Shown here piece after piece: positions 9,701 to 13,078 of a stretch of 13,078 bases of DNA. A program made the translations under genes and the position numbers. Below the pieces are notes generated by a model that was not told where the DNA came from, made no database searches, and was given only the letters and a program-made list of their open reading frames with translations. Position 1 is the stretch's first letter. The number at the start of each line of letters is the position of its first letter. This stretch comes from JAJVIP01 sp964405835 (lineage in GTDB: Bacteria; Elusimicrobiota; Elusimicrobia; F11), in NCBI GenBank assembly GCA_964405835.1, contig CAYOPN010000055.1:1-13078 (forward strand), in the 5' to 3' direction.

Positions 9701-12700
9701 CTTCAACACCGATCGAGGAACGGAAATAAGGACCGGCCGACAAGGTTTGGGCCGAAACTTCACCGCGCATCGCGCGCGCAAACAGGTTCCGTTCGTAACG
9801 ACCGGGAAAACGGTCGCGGAAAAATCCAATGCGGAAGAAAATATTAGAGACCAACATCACCAGGCGGGACACGGCCAAACGGTTTCGGAATGAATTCAAC
9901 GCACGCGTAATCACATAACGGAACGCCCGGTCCTTTAAATAACCGCGGTCAAAATCGCCAAGTTGACGTGCATTTTCAATTTTGGAACGGACCGCGCCTT
10001 TTTTGGACATTCCTTGCAAAATCCAAGCGGCCTCATCGTCCCCCACAAACAATGTTTCGGAGCTGGAATATTCCAGCACCGCAGCCAAAGGAGCTTCCAT
10101 TAATTTTCCGGCGCCAGGCAGGTACGGCAGGATACGCAGCAATTTGCCGGAAACCTCCACGACCGTTTCGGGATATTGGCCGATTTCACCGTTCCCGGTT
10201 TGTTCATAACTCTCGGCGAGTAATTCCAGAACAATGCGGACCAATTGACGGCGTTCGCGTTCGGAACGCGGACGGACACCGGAACGGGAATCCATTTTGA
10301 ATTTTGTGAGCAGCGCTCCGATCATCTGGTCGCGATCAATCATGAAGCGGTGTTCGGAAAAGAAAAGCTGGATAAATGAATACGGGTCTTTATGGCCAGA
10401 ATCTTCAATAGCGTACAAGAGGCGACGACGAACGGCCGCATCCGAACGGAACAATACACCGGAGATACGGGGGACACGCCAACCCATTGAGAAACGGGCG
10501 CGAGAACCGAAATGCAATTTGGGGTCCGCGCTGTTTTTGTTGAAGACCTGTTGGAATTGTTCCGGTGTCAGGCGGTAAAGGGAGACCAACCCATACACAC
10601 TTTCAGGCAGGCCTTCCAGACGAACGGTGGCGCCAAGCGCGTCCATCGCCTGTTTGTATGGATCTGAATACCCTTCCGGGAGTCCCTGTTCAACACGGAA
10701 CAAAATTACTTGACCGGCTTTCTGGCCGTAGAAATAAAGCGCCTTTTCCCAGTGCAGGAAATTTACATTGGTAAGGTCCAAATATCCAAGAAGCGCGTCG
10801 AACTCCCGCTGCGCCGCGGCGGAATCAAACCCTTCAACAGCCGCTTGTTCGAGAAGATAATGCGCAAATTTTTCTTCCAACTTTTTACGGACCGACGGCA
10901 ACGCTTCCTCGATGCGTCCGGCAACGGTGTGACCAGCTTTTGTGAATGTCTGCAGCATGCTGACTTTGTAACTGAAATTGTCCATTCCGGATGTTATGAG
11001 CTGCGTCCAGAACCCTTCGGTGAGGCCCAGGCTCAAAAATTTGAAAATAAGGTAGGCAATCAATGCCGGAGGAAAAATAACGAATATTGCCAACAGGTAC
11101 ACCCGGGCCTCCCAGCGGTCCATTTTCCGAAACCCGATTTCACTAAAGCCAAGCGGCCCGTTTTTGAAGCTATTTTCCGAGGAAATGCCGGGACCCGCTT
11201 CGATGTCGCCCACGACGGCAACAGGATCGGTGGGGTTCTTTAATTTTTCCTTGGCGACAGCGCCAAGCAATACGGCCGCGCGTTCAGCATCGGTATTGGG
11301 CATATAGAGCTGGCCCTTGTCGGCCAAGGTCAGCTTTTGCCCTTCAAACAACTTTGCGAGCGGCGTGCGCCCGCGCAGGAAAACGTTCAGATAATCCGAA
11401 CCACCGTCAAGGTTTTCCCCTTTGATTTTCGGTGTGAGCACAACCGTCGAAGCGCCTTTCTTGTGCAGCAATGAAAGTATGTCTTGTGTATGGAAGCCGC
11501 CCGCGACCAAAACCATCGGCTCCGTGCCGGCGGGAAGATTCTCTGCCATTTTTTTGCTGCGCTCGTCCGCCAGCCGGTAGAAAGATTCAAAAGCCAACAG
11601 GACTCCCTCTCCCTTTAGGGAGAGGGCCGGGGTGAGGGAATGCCATTCCTCTGGGGTAAGCTCAAAATTAATCAACTTCTCGGTCAGCCAAACCTGGACA
11701 GTGTCGTTCAACAACGCCCGCTCGGCCGGTGATTTGGCGGCGGTCTCAATGGCGGCCTGGGTCATCGCCCCGATCTCGGAGAACAGCTGATCGTGGTTGA
11801 TGCTGTCGGCGAGAGTGAGATAGCGAAGATAGGATTTGAAATGCGGGACGGCGCTTAGGTCGATGTTTTCGCGCGCGAACATCTTGGCGATGGCGACATG
11901 GAACGAGGTGGCATCGGTCATTCCGGAGTTTAGTGCCGCGCCCCAATTTACAAGTTCGTTGGAAATGCGCGGATGTGAGGCCAGTTGATGGAACAGCATG
12001 GTGCGTTCGTGTTGGGCCGCGGCGTTGTCGAGCGATTTTTCAATGCGCACCGCTTCGTCGAGAACGGAGACCGCTGGATAGGCGCGGAGCGGAACGTAGC
12101 TTGCTAGCAGCGTGACGTAATCGTGAATGGCCGATTGGCCGGAATGATAGGCCGAAATGCCGTCGGACAGATGGATGAGTGGTGCGGAGGAAAATTGGTT
12201 TTTGCGCTCCGCGAGGTCTTGCTTCGACCGTTCCAGCATTTTGATGGCGGAGGGCTTGGTTTTGTGGGCCGCGCGGAACGCTGCGATGTTCTGGACGTAA
12301 AGTCCGGGGTCGTCGACGCCTGTCACCGCGGGCGGATGAATGGCCGAGAGACCAAACCAGGACACCGCCGAGAAATAGTTCTCCCGCAGCAAATAATCGG
12401 CGATTTCTTTTTGCGCAGCAAAATCCGGAAAACGTCCGCGCGACGTGAAATCAAAACGCCCGCTCGCGGCCTCAACGGCCACCGGGAAATTCATCGTCTG
12501 AAGGGCCGCTCCGATGTTCTTCTGGGCCTCTTTGTTCATGTGCACGTCTTGGAGTAACAACACGGTCGGCGCGCTTTTTTCACCGATGTGGATGGAGCGG
12601 ACGTTTACAAATGGCGAAATGCGTTTGAGAACGGGGTCGAGGACCGGAAACGATTTGAGGTTGGCCCCCGTAAACGCGTTGACTTTTTCTTTGGAGAGCG

Positions 12701-12872
12701 CGGGAGTGACGGAGAAATTATTTTTTTGGATTGCTGTGGCGCGGGTTTTCCAGAAATTAGATTGGGTTGGATTTTTGGGCGGCGCCGCCTGCAAGACTTG
12801 GGTCCCAAGGTAAGTGATGGAGACAACAATGGCAATAAACTTCCGCAACAAAAACAAGCGACTTGGCTTCAA
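1..12872 (-). CDS. Giant multidomain membrane protein: ChaN/TraB-like domain, about 8 membrane segments, C-terminal PGK-GAPDH fusion (3' end outside window)
   Basis: One frame is open from the TAG at 12954-12956 to the window edge, giving 4290 complete codons from the chosen TTG start and no stop on line-by-line reading. No ATG lies in frame before residue 112, which is already inside a conserved domain. The TTG at 12870-12872 has AGGGGG six bases upstream and opens a basic, hydrophobic N-terminus (MKPSRLFLLRKF), so I prefer it to the TTG at 12890. Domain order: membrane/signal segment 8-28, ChaN/TraB-like 100-500, hydrophobic segment 590-612, unknown 613-1548, four-helix bundle 1549-1670, unknown 1671-3490, hairpin 3491-3556, PGK 3565-3998, GAPDH 4032 onward. 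About 145 more GAPDH residues are expected beyond the window, so the full protein should exceed 4400 residues. No neighbouring gene is visible, so operon context is unknown. The PGK and GAPDH assignments are secure; the role of the whole protein is not known to me. Confidence 0.93.
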   Translation of the reverse strand, partial: MKPSRLFLLRKFIAIVVSITYLGTQVLQAAPPKNPTQSNFWKTRATAIQKNNFSVTPALSKEKVNAFTGANLKSFPVLDPVLKRISPFVNVRSIHIGEKSAPTVLLLQDVHMNKEAQKNIGAALQTMNFPVAVEAASGRFDFTSRGRFPDFAAQKEIADYLLRENYFSAVSWFGLSAIHPPAVTGVDDPGLYVQNIAAFRAAHKTKPSAIKMLERSKQDLAERKNQFSSAPLIHLSDGISAYHSGQSAIHDYVTLLASYVPLRAYPAVSVLDEAVRIEKSLDNAAAQHERTMLFHQLASHPRISNELVNWGAALNSGMTDATSFHVAIAKMFARENIDLSAVPHFKSYLRYLTLADSINHDQLFSEIGAMTQAAIETAAKSPAERALLNDTVQVWLTEKLINFELTPEEWHSLTPALSLKGEGVLLAFESFYRLADERSKKMAENLPAGTEPMVLVAGGFHTQDILSLLHKKGASTVVLTPKIKGENLDGGSDYLNVFLRGRTPLAKLFEGQKLTLADKGQLYMPNTDAERAAVLLGAVAKEKLKNPTDPVAVVGDIEAGPGISSENSFKNGPLGFSEIGFRKMDRWEARVYLLAIFVIFPPALIAYLIFKFLSLGLTEGFWTQLITSGMDNFSYKVSMLQTFTKAGHTVAGRIEEALPSVRKKLEEKFAHYLLEQAAVEGFDSAAAQREFDALLGYLDLTNVNFLHWEKALYFYGQKAGQVILFRVEQGLPEGYSDPYKQAMDALGATVRLEGLPESVYGLVSLYRLTPEQFQQVFNKNSADPKLHFGSRARFSMGWRVPRISGVLFRSDAAVRRRLLYAIEDSGHKDPYSFIQLFFSEHRFMIDRDQMIGALLTKFKMDSRSGVRPRSERERRQLVRIVLELLAESYEQTGNGEIGQYPETVVEVSGKLLRILPYLPGAGKLMEAPLAAVLEYSSSETLFVGDDEAAWILQGMSKKGAVRSKIENARQLGDFDRGYLKDRAFRYVITRALNSFRNRLAVSRLVMLVSNIFFRIGFFRDRFPGRYERNLFARAMRGEVSAQTLSAGPYFRSSIGVEGMRTALKVKSVLSTVEPQATLFVPLSEYRTAILLAENPTEIDNVLSMGSAYYPDADRIRQESKVDHVGRETSQAALLSMVTDPLIGKNPSNGFAKVVKATFADAEVTDLVMNSLNLRGKNAPEKLTDLFSNIVSPDDIFARLQADKFLTAEDIADIRKDPEMMHRVAVQLYSQIPVEVRRKAARMKIINGENVIEFKHNGTIFEFHGVQLWEDAEPVSARIGVRRQQLGDNRDFRVTSLNKLVQGNRVRGIDFNLDVLNYAGSFDSENWGEFIQHRYTLEPLAIKSLVPIFRKLAGHIQTFDPTAAGAGAVVYTFPISGLGRSMVPSLELFSRALGGNFISVAEDNVTFRFAATDVAALSATKLPGRSWFDHLMETYQLASTGAFEPAVASSMYRATVLTRRGDRNAGILRYANAKGAQELDLVSERTDAPERMIVYGDWRDVAEVADLLLHPAQIERVLQEGKNYAPSAIDVEAQDRTSILRRLRTTGILRWITPLILIMLYPLVASPQDTSFTGQAAQMASQTTAAVSAVWTGWYIIAAAAAGLFLFAVRARLQSRNQPVTSRAIINHAVLLTIYAVNIAAPTLLIYWIGLYFGLTIIAIVVAAFSVILNPFTYSLLSEIYFDFWPAYQKALWGKVVRGNSLRDMWVFSSIALRLVGLKLWSTVRHPIASTGNFFRRFEGTPLIGPIIQSFNAASRLKRQIWEAAADKAARLNNGVRAEADKTSAGKILADLLTNDRNYANPTDFINHFGSQLRLSNWPSAHNRTPEWMARFNTILGELMMELRPQMAPPDKLKRAEGPTNNAITGVSVPVYEIGPKGEKLNIVVHGLEIGLKGQPWYDRMVKEEEEFLAKTGQRKFSAEEVARKFRLKNYEEISQQVQYLISLNRQHPHIPDLDGLNPYYLRTQEHDVDLYQFANTRLGAWIMRRTVGPGEPFVEGLKSAYQVYQLNRLTKEGADLSVGLFRPVWYEMSDPLSSYRQGYNEEVYLSAVLAELFLRYNWLGEKDFDPKESTVHMYVPATMVPLVSQFLAHPQTAEKILRGGPAYTPSWNDLKREQTMDKVGVETAPGSTRRFYADQVIGKLPEMLQNAIASLRKGVLALPADLLDDQDIVEKILVNADARWPNDTWVRGLMDNVFYTEHIPAVVANDVLSNLSGQYLIDGPGRQQLISDPAKLERVIYKLRYAMSFNNLEGADHYANSSFQIEGRRAPSKTTTFQRTLKAKVHVHVINPSVKSDPDPRVELEDLKQVLDFLKKLQTPETPRRGWFKRFFFWILRLFGFGPKPKSKVKLQFEETLKGALEERVRRAPVELLPDGERAPFVADWAEVFEWIDEKQGLSRAPRHSPMVTTDDVQLLGLFYEVYEPMMSESIGRIIRGAAVGWEGIQNAGAAGDTSDARLGQLEFNLGNADQAFVPALEELARISPFGILTIRRELIEGREQVVIGITGGVASLLVEQLRGTQLHQYFEKQYARQVSAGGTNPLIGLDEPLANNIQIARIQRMRDGPRKDLLWRMNLTASVAAANNTKYVIKNAQNTIRKKDGRRKASDTHYFVRSVESQRRTLFFVDHPNEADNVLKAPHKTRTQIGLLGEKLVTQFGFLWWFSQRVLRLWSRFVAPWFPYKWFPLPVKMAISQYNLKGDIARRGERVFGGRLKRSWDPDDNKQSDKERRTGLAGYFYSAPTLKWLVVHLGALRGIFTDRTFQDYGLFDDKRANKKIFARIIEDNWVDMKDSMPLAPQMSKPALNLANPLAGVVVDLPQERNLKSRDSKAVKINWHPYAVGFEAAQQDDYADLLKAIPQDERIVAPEYFLDTMGRPNGREVEEILDYKRFAGDMGIAPAGGNAVYFFNSVAINPFVRRLVAFPLFNFLIGKLYNTGIEIKRQKAYFFRQAWPFKTMFRYYQYVEAVKLANADKPGDRWKFSENFAKGIYLPPMLAFDEQIEIDGAYQYDWLRTVVYVLEVINEAQQDGKPVHAMVPAHLMSWAAWLSANPGEAQRILDAMNRAVAEGKNPRKMSYRPEKGKIDHDTVIPFRSSVSARREFVTSHLTKMRVESFDDYLITRTIWETIENRKQDPSRVLTGIFNGIVSPSDVLNELVVKGNTLPDKYRSRVFDRRGNPTEQGLRVVRQLYRLAFEDLVPFASEGPISVRTEDGLNVQLTPRLQTRDDRNSYRDAVNEEANRQFINRRYNIEPLMVRTYAIFIQELRTLMSNTDTDHEAGNGFRYEMAVPMGLESISGPFFNEIAELLGGVARMDGDRIIFEISREGVARIANNALAGTWAYDRFMEISTLASTGRAYEEAFLGSGFYKLMQDKVRNGGKMPVDGYVVARLAQDIILNRRTDVDVDPRDFYLLRELLQHQMEIERILTMRDNYTITRHQLIDGSRNSTLRETARKWRYSTVFINAFNRLTTWHPSATPYRFSFALPFSLPSISFSLPRVPVRLVVYAIIASPVLLITSHPQDIWETLPEISMKWPEWLMVEPLTAGLIAAGVLILVLVSRWYWNRITLNGDYFSPKDLARVKMVRGKEIHVRVDFNVPLDKNGNITDDYRIQRALPTVRYLLKKGAKRIVLNSHLGRPDGKVTPQFSLTPVAKRLAELLGEDVTMLPALIKSKENPFAVAGLEIDKLIASSKNRVVLRENVRFDKEEEKADAAFANALYGRADAVVIDAFGAAERAHASMAGYSFDKPHAAGFLMIEEMKKLTAARSVPAHPFLLLVGGAKVADKVELKEILNKMQKGDVIAIGGAMANTMLTAEAELQGKKLDLGKSLVERGPTLLVAKKLLQEARAKGVKVLLPKDLTTSAVDANGQPLVIRVMDDAGQIITGFNIKGIAIDIGPLATEEFKAVAKSAAFGVWNGPMGIFDNQKDFPHGGRGTKAVAEAIVNEGKGQWVVGGGDSAAALDTFNLRDKPSVKKGRVHVSTGGGASLAVLKGKALPVIDRLVKKHSNAWWRSGKIVRGVRSYGNKPRFARKRDEIFLDAPVSVAINGPGRTGRQDAERMWRDPRFILKAMNGLRYKEGTNETNLEGLVELHKTDSIYGKRPVDFRAIRRVKIGNYAGLGADERAYAEEYFRLFDKMDPGWEKVWATKENPVGEKKLEWLEVEAHGRITRTLYFNARGENVKHLPFKALNIESMTEASGTALDNKNVSPFLEAGAQTVVLGAPPKGEGIETMVLGVNDGEVLFAGGTPERIVSNASCSSNGGVTTSAVIAKKFQVEASFLVIPHASSQDGSVMIVPRG
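879..2180 (-). other. pgk: Phosphoglycerate kinase domain (residues about 3565-3998 of the giant protein)
   Basis: PGK transfers phosphate between 1,3-bisphosphoglycerate and ADP to give 3-phosphoglycerate and ATP. The domain is full length (about 430 residues against a usual 390-420) and its family motifs appear in order: RVDFNVPL (R3585, D3587, N3589), RIQRALPT (R3603), SHLGRP (H3627, R3630), RENVRF (R3695), DAFGAAERAHAS (R3728), GGAKVADK (K3774), IGGAMANT (3796-3803, where GGGMA is usual), VWNGPMGIFD (3907-3916; Asp in place of the common Glu), GGGDSAAA (3946-3953) and STGGGAS (3973-3979). The sugar-phosphate and nucleotide ligands all look present, so I expect an active kinase. It follows a transmembrane hairpin after a linker of only about ten residues and precedes the GAPDH by about 35, with no stop or frameshift on either side. 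Identification is near certain; activity is inferred. Confidence 0.96.
2205..2402 (-). other. Transmembrane hairpin tethering PGK-GAPDH (residues 3491-3556)
   Basis: Two hydrophobic helices, about 3495-3510 (LVVYAIIASPVLLIT) and 3536-3551 (LTAGLIAAGVLILVLVS), are joined by a roughly 25-residue loop that is acidic and tryptophan-rich. Both outer flanks are basic (RVPVR before, SRWYWNR after). By the positive-inside rule the loop faces out and both the long central region and the PGK-GAPDH face the cytoplasm, which fits the location of their substrates. The PGK fold starts about ten residues after the second helix, so the kinase sits close to the bilayer. Topology is a prediction from composition only. 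Confidence 0.75.
4083..4142 (-). other. Hydrophobic segment 3 (residues 2911-2930)
   Basis: The segment FVRRLVAFPLFNFLIGKLYN has a core of about 12 uncharged hydrophobic residues with a central proline, bordered by two Arg and a Lys. It is a possible short membrane-associated helix within the otherwise soluble-looking central region, weaker than the clear helices at 1549-1670 and 3491-3556. Confidence 0.35.
4818..4919 (-). other. Aromatic/basic membrane-interface-like segment 2 (residues 2652-2685)
   Basis: A 34-residue stretch contains seven Trp and seven Phe with interspersed Arg/Lys and Pro, including FGFLWWFSQRVLRLW and PWFPYKWFPLP. The first half could dip into the bilayer as an amphipathic helix, and the proline-rich second half would break it. 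It may be a membrane-surface anchor or a hydrophobic packing core. If it crossed the membrane, the predicted cytoplasmic placement of PGK would need revision. Confidence 0.4.
5859..5906 (-). other. Aromatic/basic membrane-interface-like segment 1 (residues 2323-2338)
   Basis: The segment WFKRFFFWILRLFGFG combines bulky aromatics with Lys/Arg and is followed by a Pro/Lys-rich linker (GPKPKSK). It is too short and too charged for a classical transmembrane helix and resembles an amphipathic in-plane anchor. Predicted from composition only. Confidence 0.4.
7863..8228 (-). other. Four-helix transmembrane bundle (residues 1549-1670)
   Basis: Four hydrophobic segments follow one another: about 1551-1565 (ITPLILIMLYPLVAS), 1592-1609 (GWYIIAAAAAGLFLFAV), 1630-1650 (LLTIYAVNIAAPTLLIYWIGL) and 1653-1668 (GLTIIAIVVAAFSVIL). 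The N-terminal flank (LRRLRTTGILR) and the loop between helices two and three (RARLQSRNQ) are basic, giving an in-out-in-out-in path with both large neighbouring regions in the cytoplasm. I do not recognise a transporter or channel family, so a scaffold or anchoring role is as likely as transport. Confidence 0.8.
8229..11036 (-). other. First large unknown region (residues 613-1548)
   Basis: About 935 residues between the hydrophobic segment at 590-612 and the four-helix bundle, with no motif I can assign. The early part (about 630-960) is helical and rich in Arg, Leu and Glu. Later parts have alternating beta-like stretches such as ENVIEFKHNGTIFEFHG (around 1250) and GNFISVAEDNVTFRFAATD (around 1412-1430), suggesting at least one mixed alpha/beta domain. 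Topology counting places the region in the cytoplasm if segment 590-612 spans the membrane. No coiled coil or repeat array was evident by eye. Confidence 0.5.
11037..11105 (-). other. Hydrophobic membrane segment (residues 590-612)
   Basis: The stretch VYLLAIFVIFPPALIAYLIF is strongly hydrophobic with a Pro-Pro in the centre, which may kink it or turn it into a re-entrant hairpin. It follows a basic flank (FRKMDRWEAR). Read as one spanning helix after an N-in first segment, it would return the chain to the cytoplasm and give an even total of eight helices. However, its basic N-terminal flank conflicts with that orientation, so this is the least certain part of the topology. Confidence 0.65.
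11373..12575 (-). other. ChaN/TraB-Tiki/EreA-like domain (residues about 100-500)
   Basis: Three conserved-looking elements occur in order, each at the end of a hydrophobic beta-strand: VLLLQDVHMNKEAQ (Asp109, His111), FPVAVEAASG (Glu134) and MVLVAGGFHT (His461), the last followed by LTPKI and RGRTPL. Strand-borne Asp/His, Glu and Gly-His motifs with this spacing are the hallmark of the ChaN/TraB/erythromycin-esterase-like superfamily, where they line a metal or catalytic site. I recall closely similar QDAH...EAQ and GGFHT domains at the N-termini of long proteins from Omnitrophota, but cannot verify it here. Lying after the N-terminal membrane segment, the domain is predicted to be extracytoplasmic. 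A palindromic repeat is embedded at residues 412-424. Substrate unknown. Confidence 0.6.
11603..11639. repeat. GC-rich palindromic repeat embedded in frame in the coding sequence
   Basis: A perfect 10-bp inverted repeat, CCCTCTCCCT (11605-11614) and AGGGAGAGGG (11617-11626) around a TT loop, is followed by the satellite CCGGGGTGAGGGA (11627-11639). The unit resembles the widespread short intergenic palindromes of the CCCTCACCCC...CCCTCTCCC type that often surface in protein databases as LTPALS...GEG peptides. Here it is read in frame as SLTPALSLKGEG (412-423), within a loop of the ChaN-like domain between LTPEEWH and the FESFYRLADER helix. It lacks a T-run, so it does not look like a terminator. 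Confidence 0.75.
12786..12860 (-). other. N-terminal signal or anchor segment (residues about 5-29)
   Basis: Basic residues (K2, R5, R10, K11) precede the hydrophobic run FIAIVVSITYLGTQVLQAA (12-30). The run ends in small residues (LQAAP), compatible with either a Sec signal peptide cleaved after AA or an uncleaved anchor. It predicts that the following ChaN-like domain is exported. Confidence 0.75.
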
Positions 12873-13031
12873 AGTGAACCCCCTGTTCAACTTTTCGTTC
12901 TTCGTGGAACGAGATTTAAAAAACGTTATTCCGTCGGAAAACAGGAAGGGAATCTATCGAAGCAGGATTAAGGATCCCTTAAGGTCTTGTAAATCTTTGG
13001 TAACGGTTTTTTTGGGGCTGGAATGTTCTGA
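12873..13031. other. Non-coding upstream region of the giant gene
   Basis: I see no gene here. On the minus strand a weak sigma70-like pair can be drawn: TTTACA (12988-12993), then 17 bases, then TAATCC (12965-12970). The -10 half is poor and I do not rely on it. A 15-base imperfect palindrome TTAAGGATCCCTTAA (6-bp arms, 3-base centre) spans 12968-12982, overlapping that weak -10, about 95-110 bases before the start. It could be an operator or chance. Confidence 0.3.
12878..12884 (-). promoter_or_regulatory. Shine-Dalgarno-like sequence deciding the TTG start
   Basis: Reading the minus strand, CAGGGGG ends six bases before the TTG at 12872. It is G-rich and partly complementary to the 16S 3' end rather than a perfect GGAGG. 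The competing in-frame TTG at 12890 is preceded only by GAACGAAAAG. The stop at 12954-12956 limits any alternative upstream start to about 28 further codons. Confidence 0.5.
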
Positions 13032-13078
13032 CCGGCCAAAATGAGACAAAAATCGACGTAAAGTGAGACAAAGGCCGG
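13032..13078. repeat. Paired TTTGTCTCA repeats framed by CCGGCC/GGCCGG; possible mobile-element end
   Basis: Two direct copies of TGAGACAAA (minus strand TTTGTCTCA) begin at 13040 and 13062, 22 bases or two helical turns apart. They are enclosed by CCGGCC at 13032-13037 and GGCCGG at the window end. Multiple short repeats at this spacing starting with TG are typical of IS21-like transposon ends carrying several transposase sites, and they would also suit a dimeric regulator. The sequence is cut by the edge, so no transposase gene can be checked. Confidence 0.35.

Noticed and set aside
10081..10140. P-loop-like LPGAGKLME in the first unknown region
   Set aside because: It lacks the GxxxxGK[ST] pattern (Leu follows Lys and the glycine spacing is wrong), and no Walker B or other NTPase context follows.
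11603..11639. The palindrome as a rho-independent terminator
   Set aside because: The stem is strong but no T-run follows on either strand, and it lies within an open coding frame.
1..13078. CRISPR arrays, tRNA or rRNA genes
   Set aside because: I saw no regularly spaced repeat array and no cloverleaf or rRNA-like sequence on either strand; coding sequence occupies all but about 200 bases.

Overview
The window is almost entirely one gene. On the minus strand a single reading frame runs without a stop from just downstream of an in-frame TAG at 12954-12956 to the left edge of the window. I read this frame line by line over its whole length. From the most plausible start, a TTG at 12872, it encodes at least 4290 residues, and the 3' end lies outside the window. 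The long plus-strand open frames in this stretch (for example 348-1370 and 5001-5966) are antisense shadows of it.

Layout in protein order (right to left in the window): an N-terminal membrane or signal segment (about residues 8-28); a domain resembling the ChaN/TraB-Tiki/erythromycin-esterase-like superfamily (about 100-500), with a short GC-rich palindromic repeat lying in frame inside it; a hydrophobic segment (590-612); about 940 residues of unrecognised sequence; a four-helix membrane bundle (1549-1670); about 1820 further unrecognised residues with three aromatic/basic, membrane-interface-like patches; a transmembrane hairpin (3491-3556); a complete, motif-intact phosphoglycerate kinase (3565-3998); and directly after it a divergent glyceraldehyde-3-phosphate dehydrogenase (from 4032), cut by the window edge about 40 residues after its catalytic Cys. 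The two enzymes of the 1,3-bisphosphoglycerate step of glycolysis/gluconeogenesis are thus joined in one chain and tethered to the membrane at the end of a giant protein. By the positive-inside rule the kinase and dehydrogenase should face the cytoplasm and the N-terminal ChaN-like domain the outside.

The roughly 200 bases right of the start (12873-13078) are non-coding as far as I can see. They hold a Shine-Dalgarno-like AGGGGG, a small palindrome and, at the very edge, paired TTTGTCTCA repeats framed by CCGGCC/GGCCGG that look like the end of a mobile element or a paired binding site.

Organism: a bacterium of moderate GC by eye. Giant membrane-associated proteins and the QD-x-H / VE / GGFH type N-terminal domain recall uncultured Omnitrophota (PVC-related), but this is recollection and inference; nothing in the window proves the phylum.
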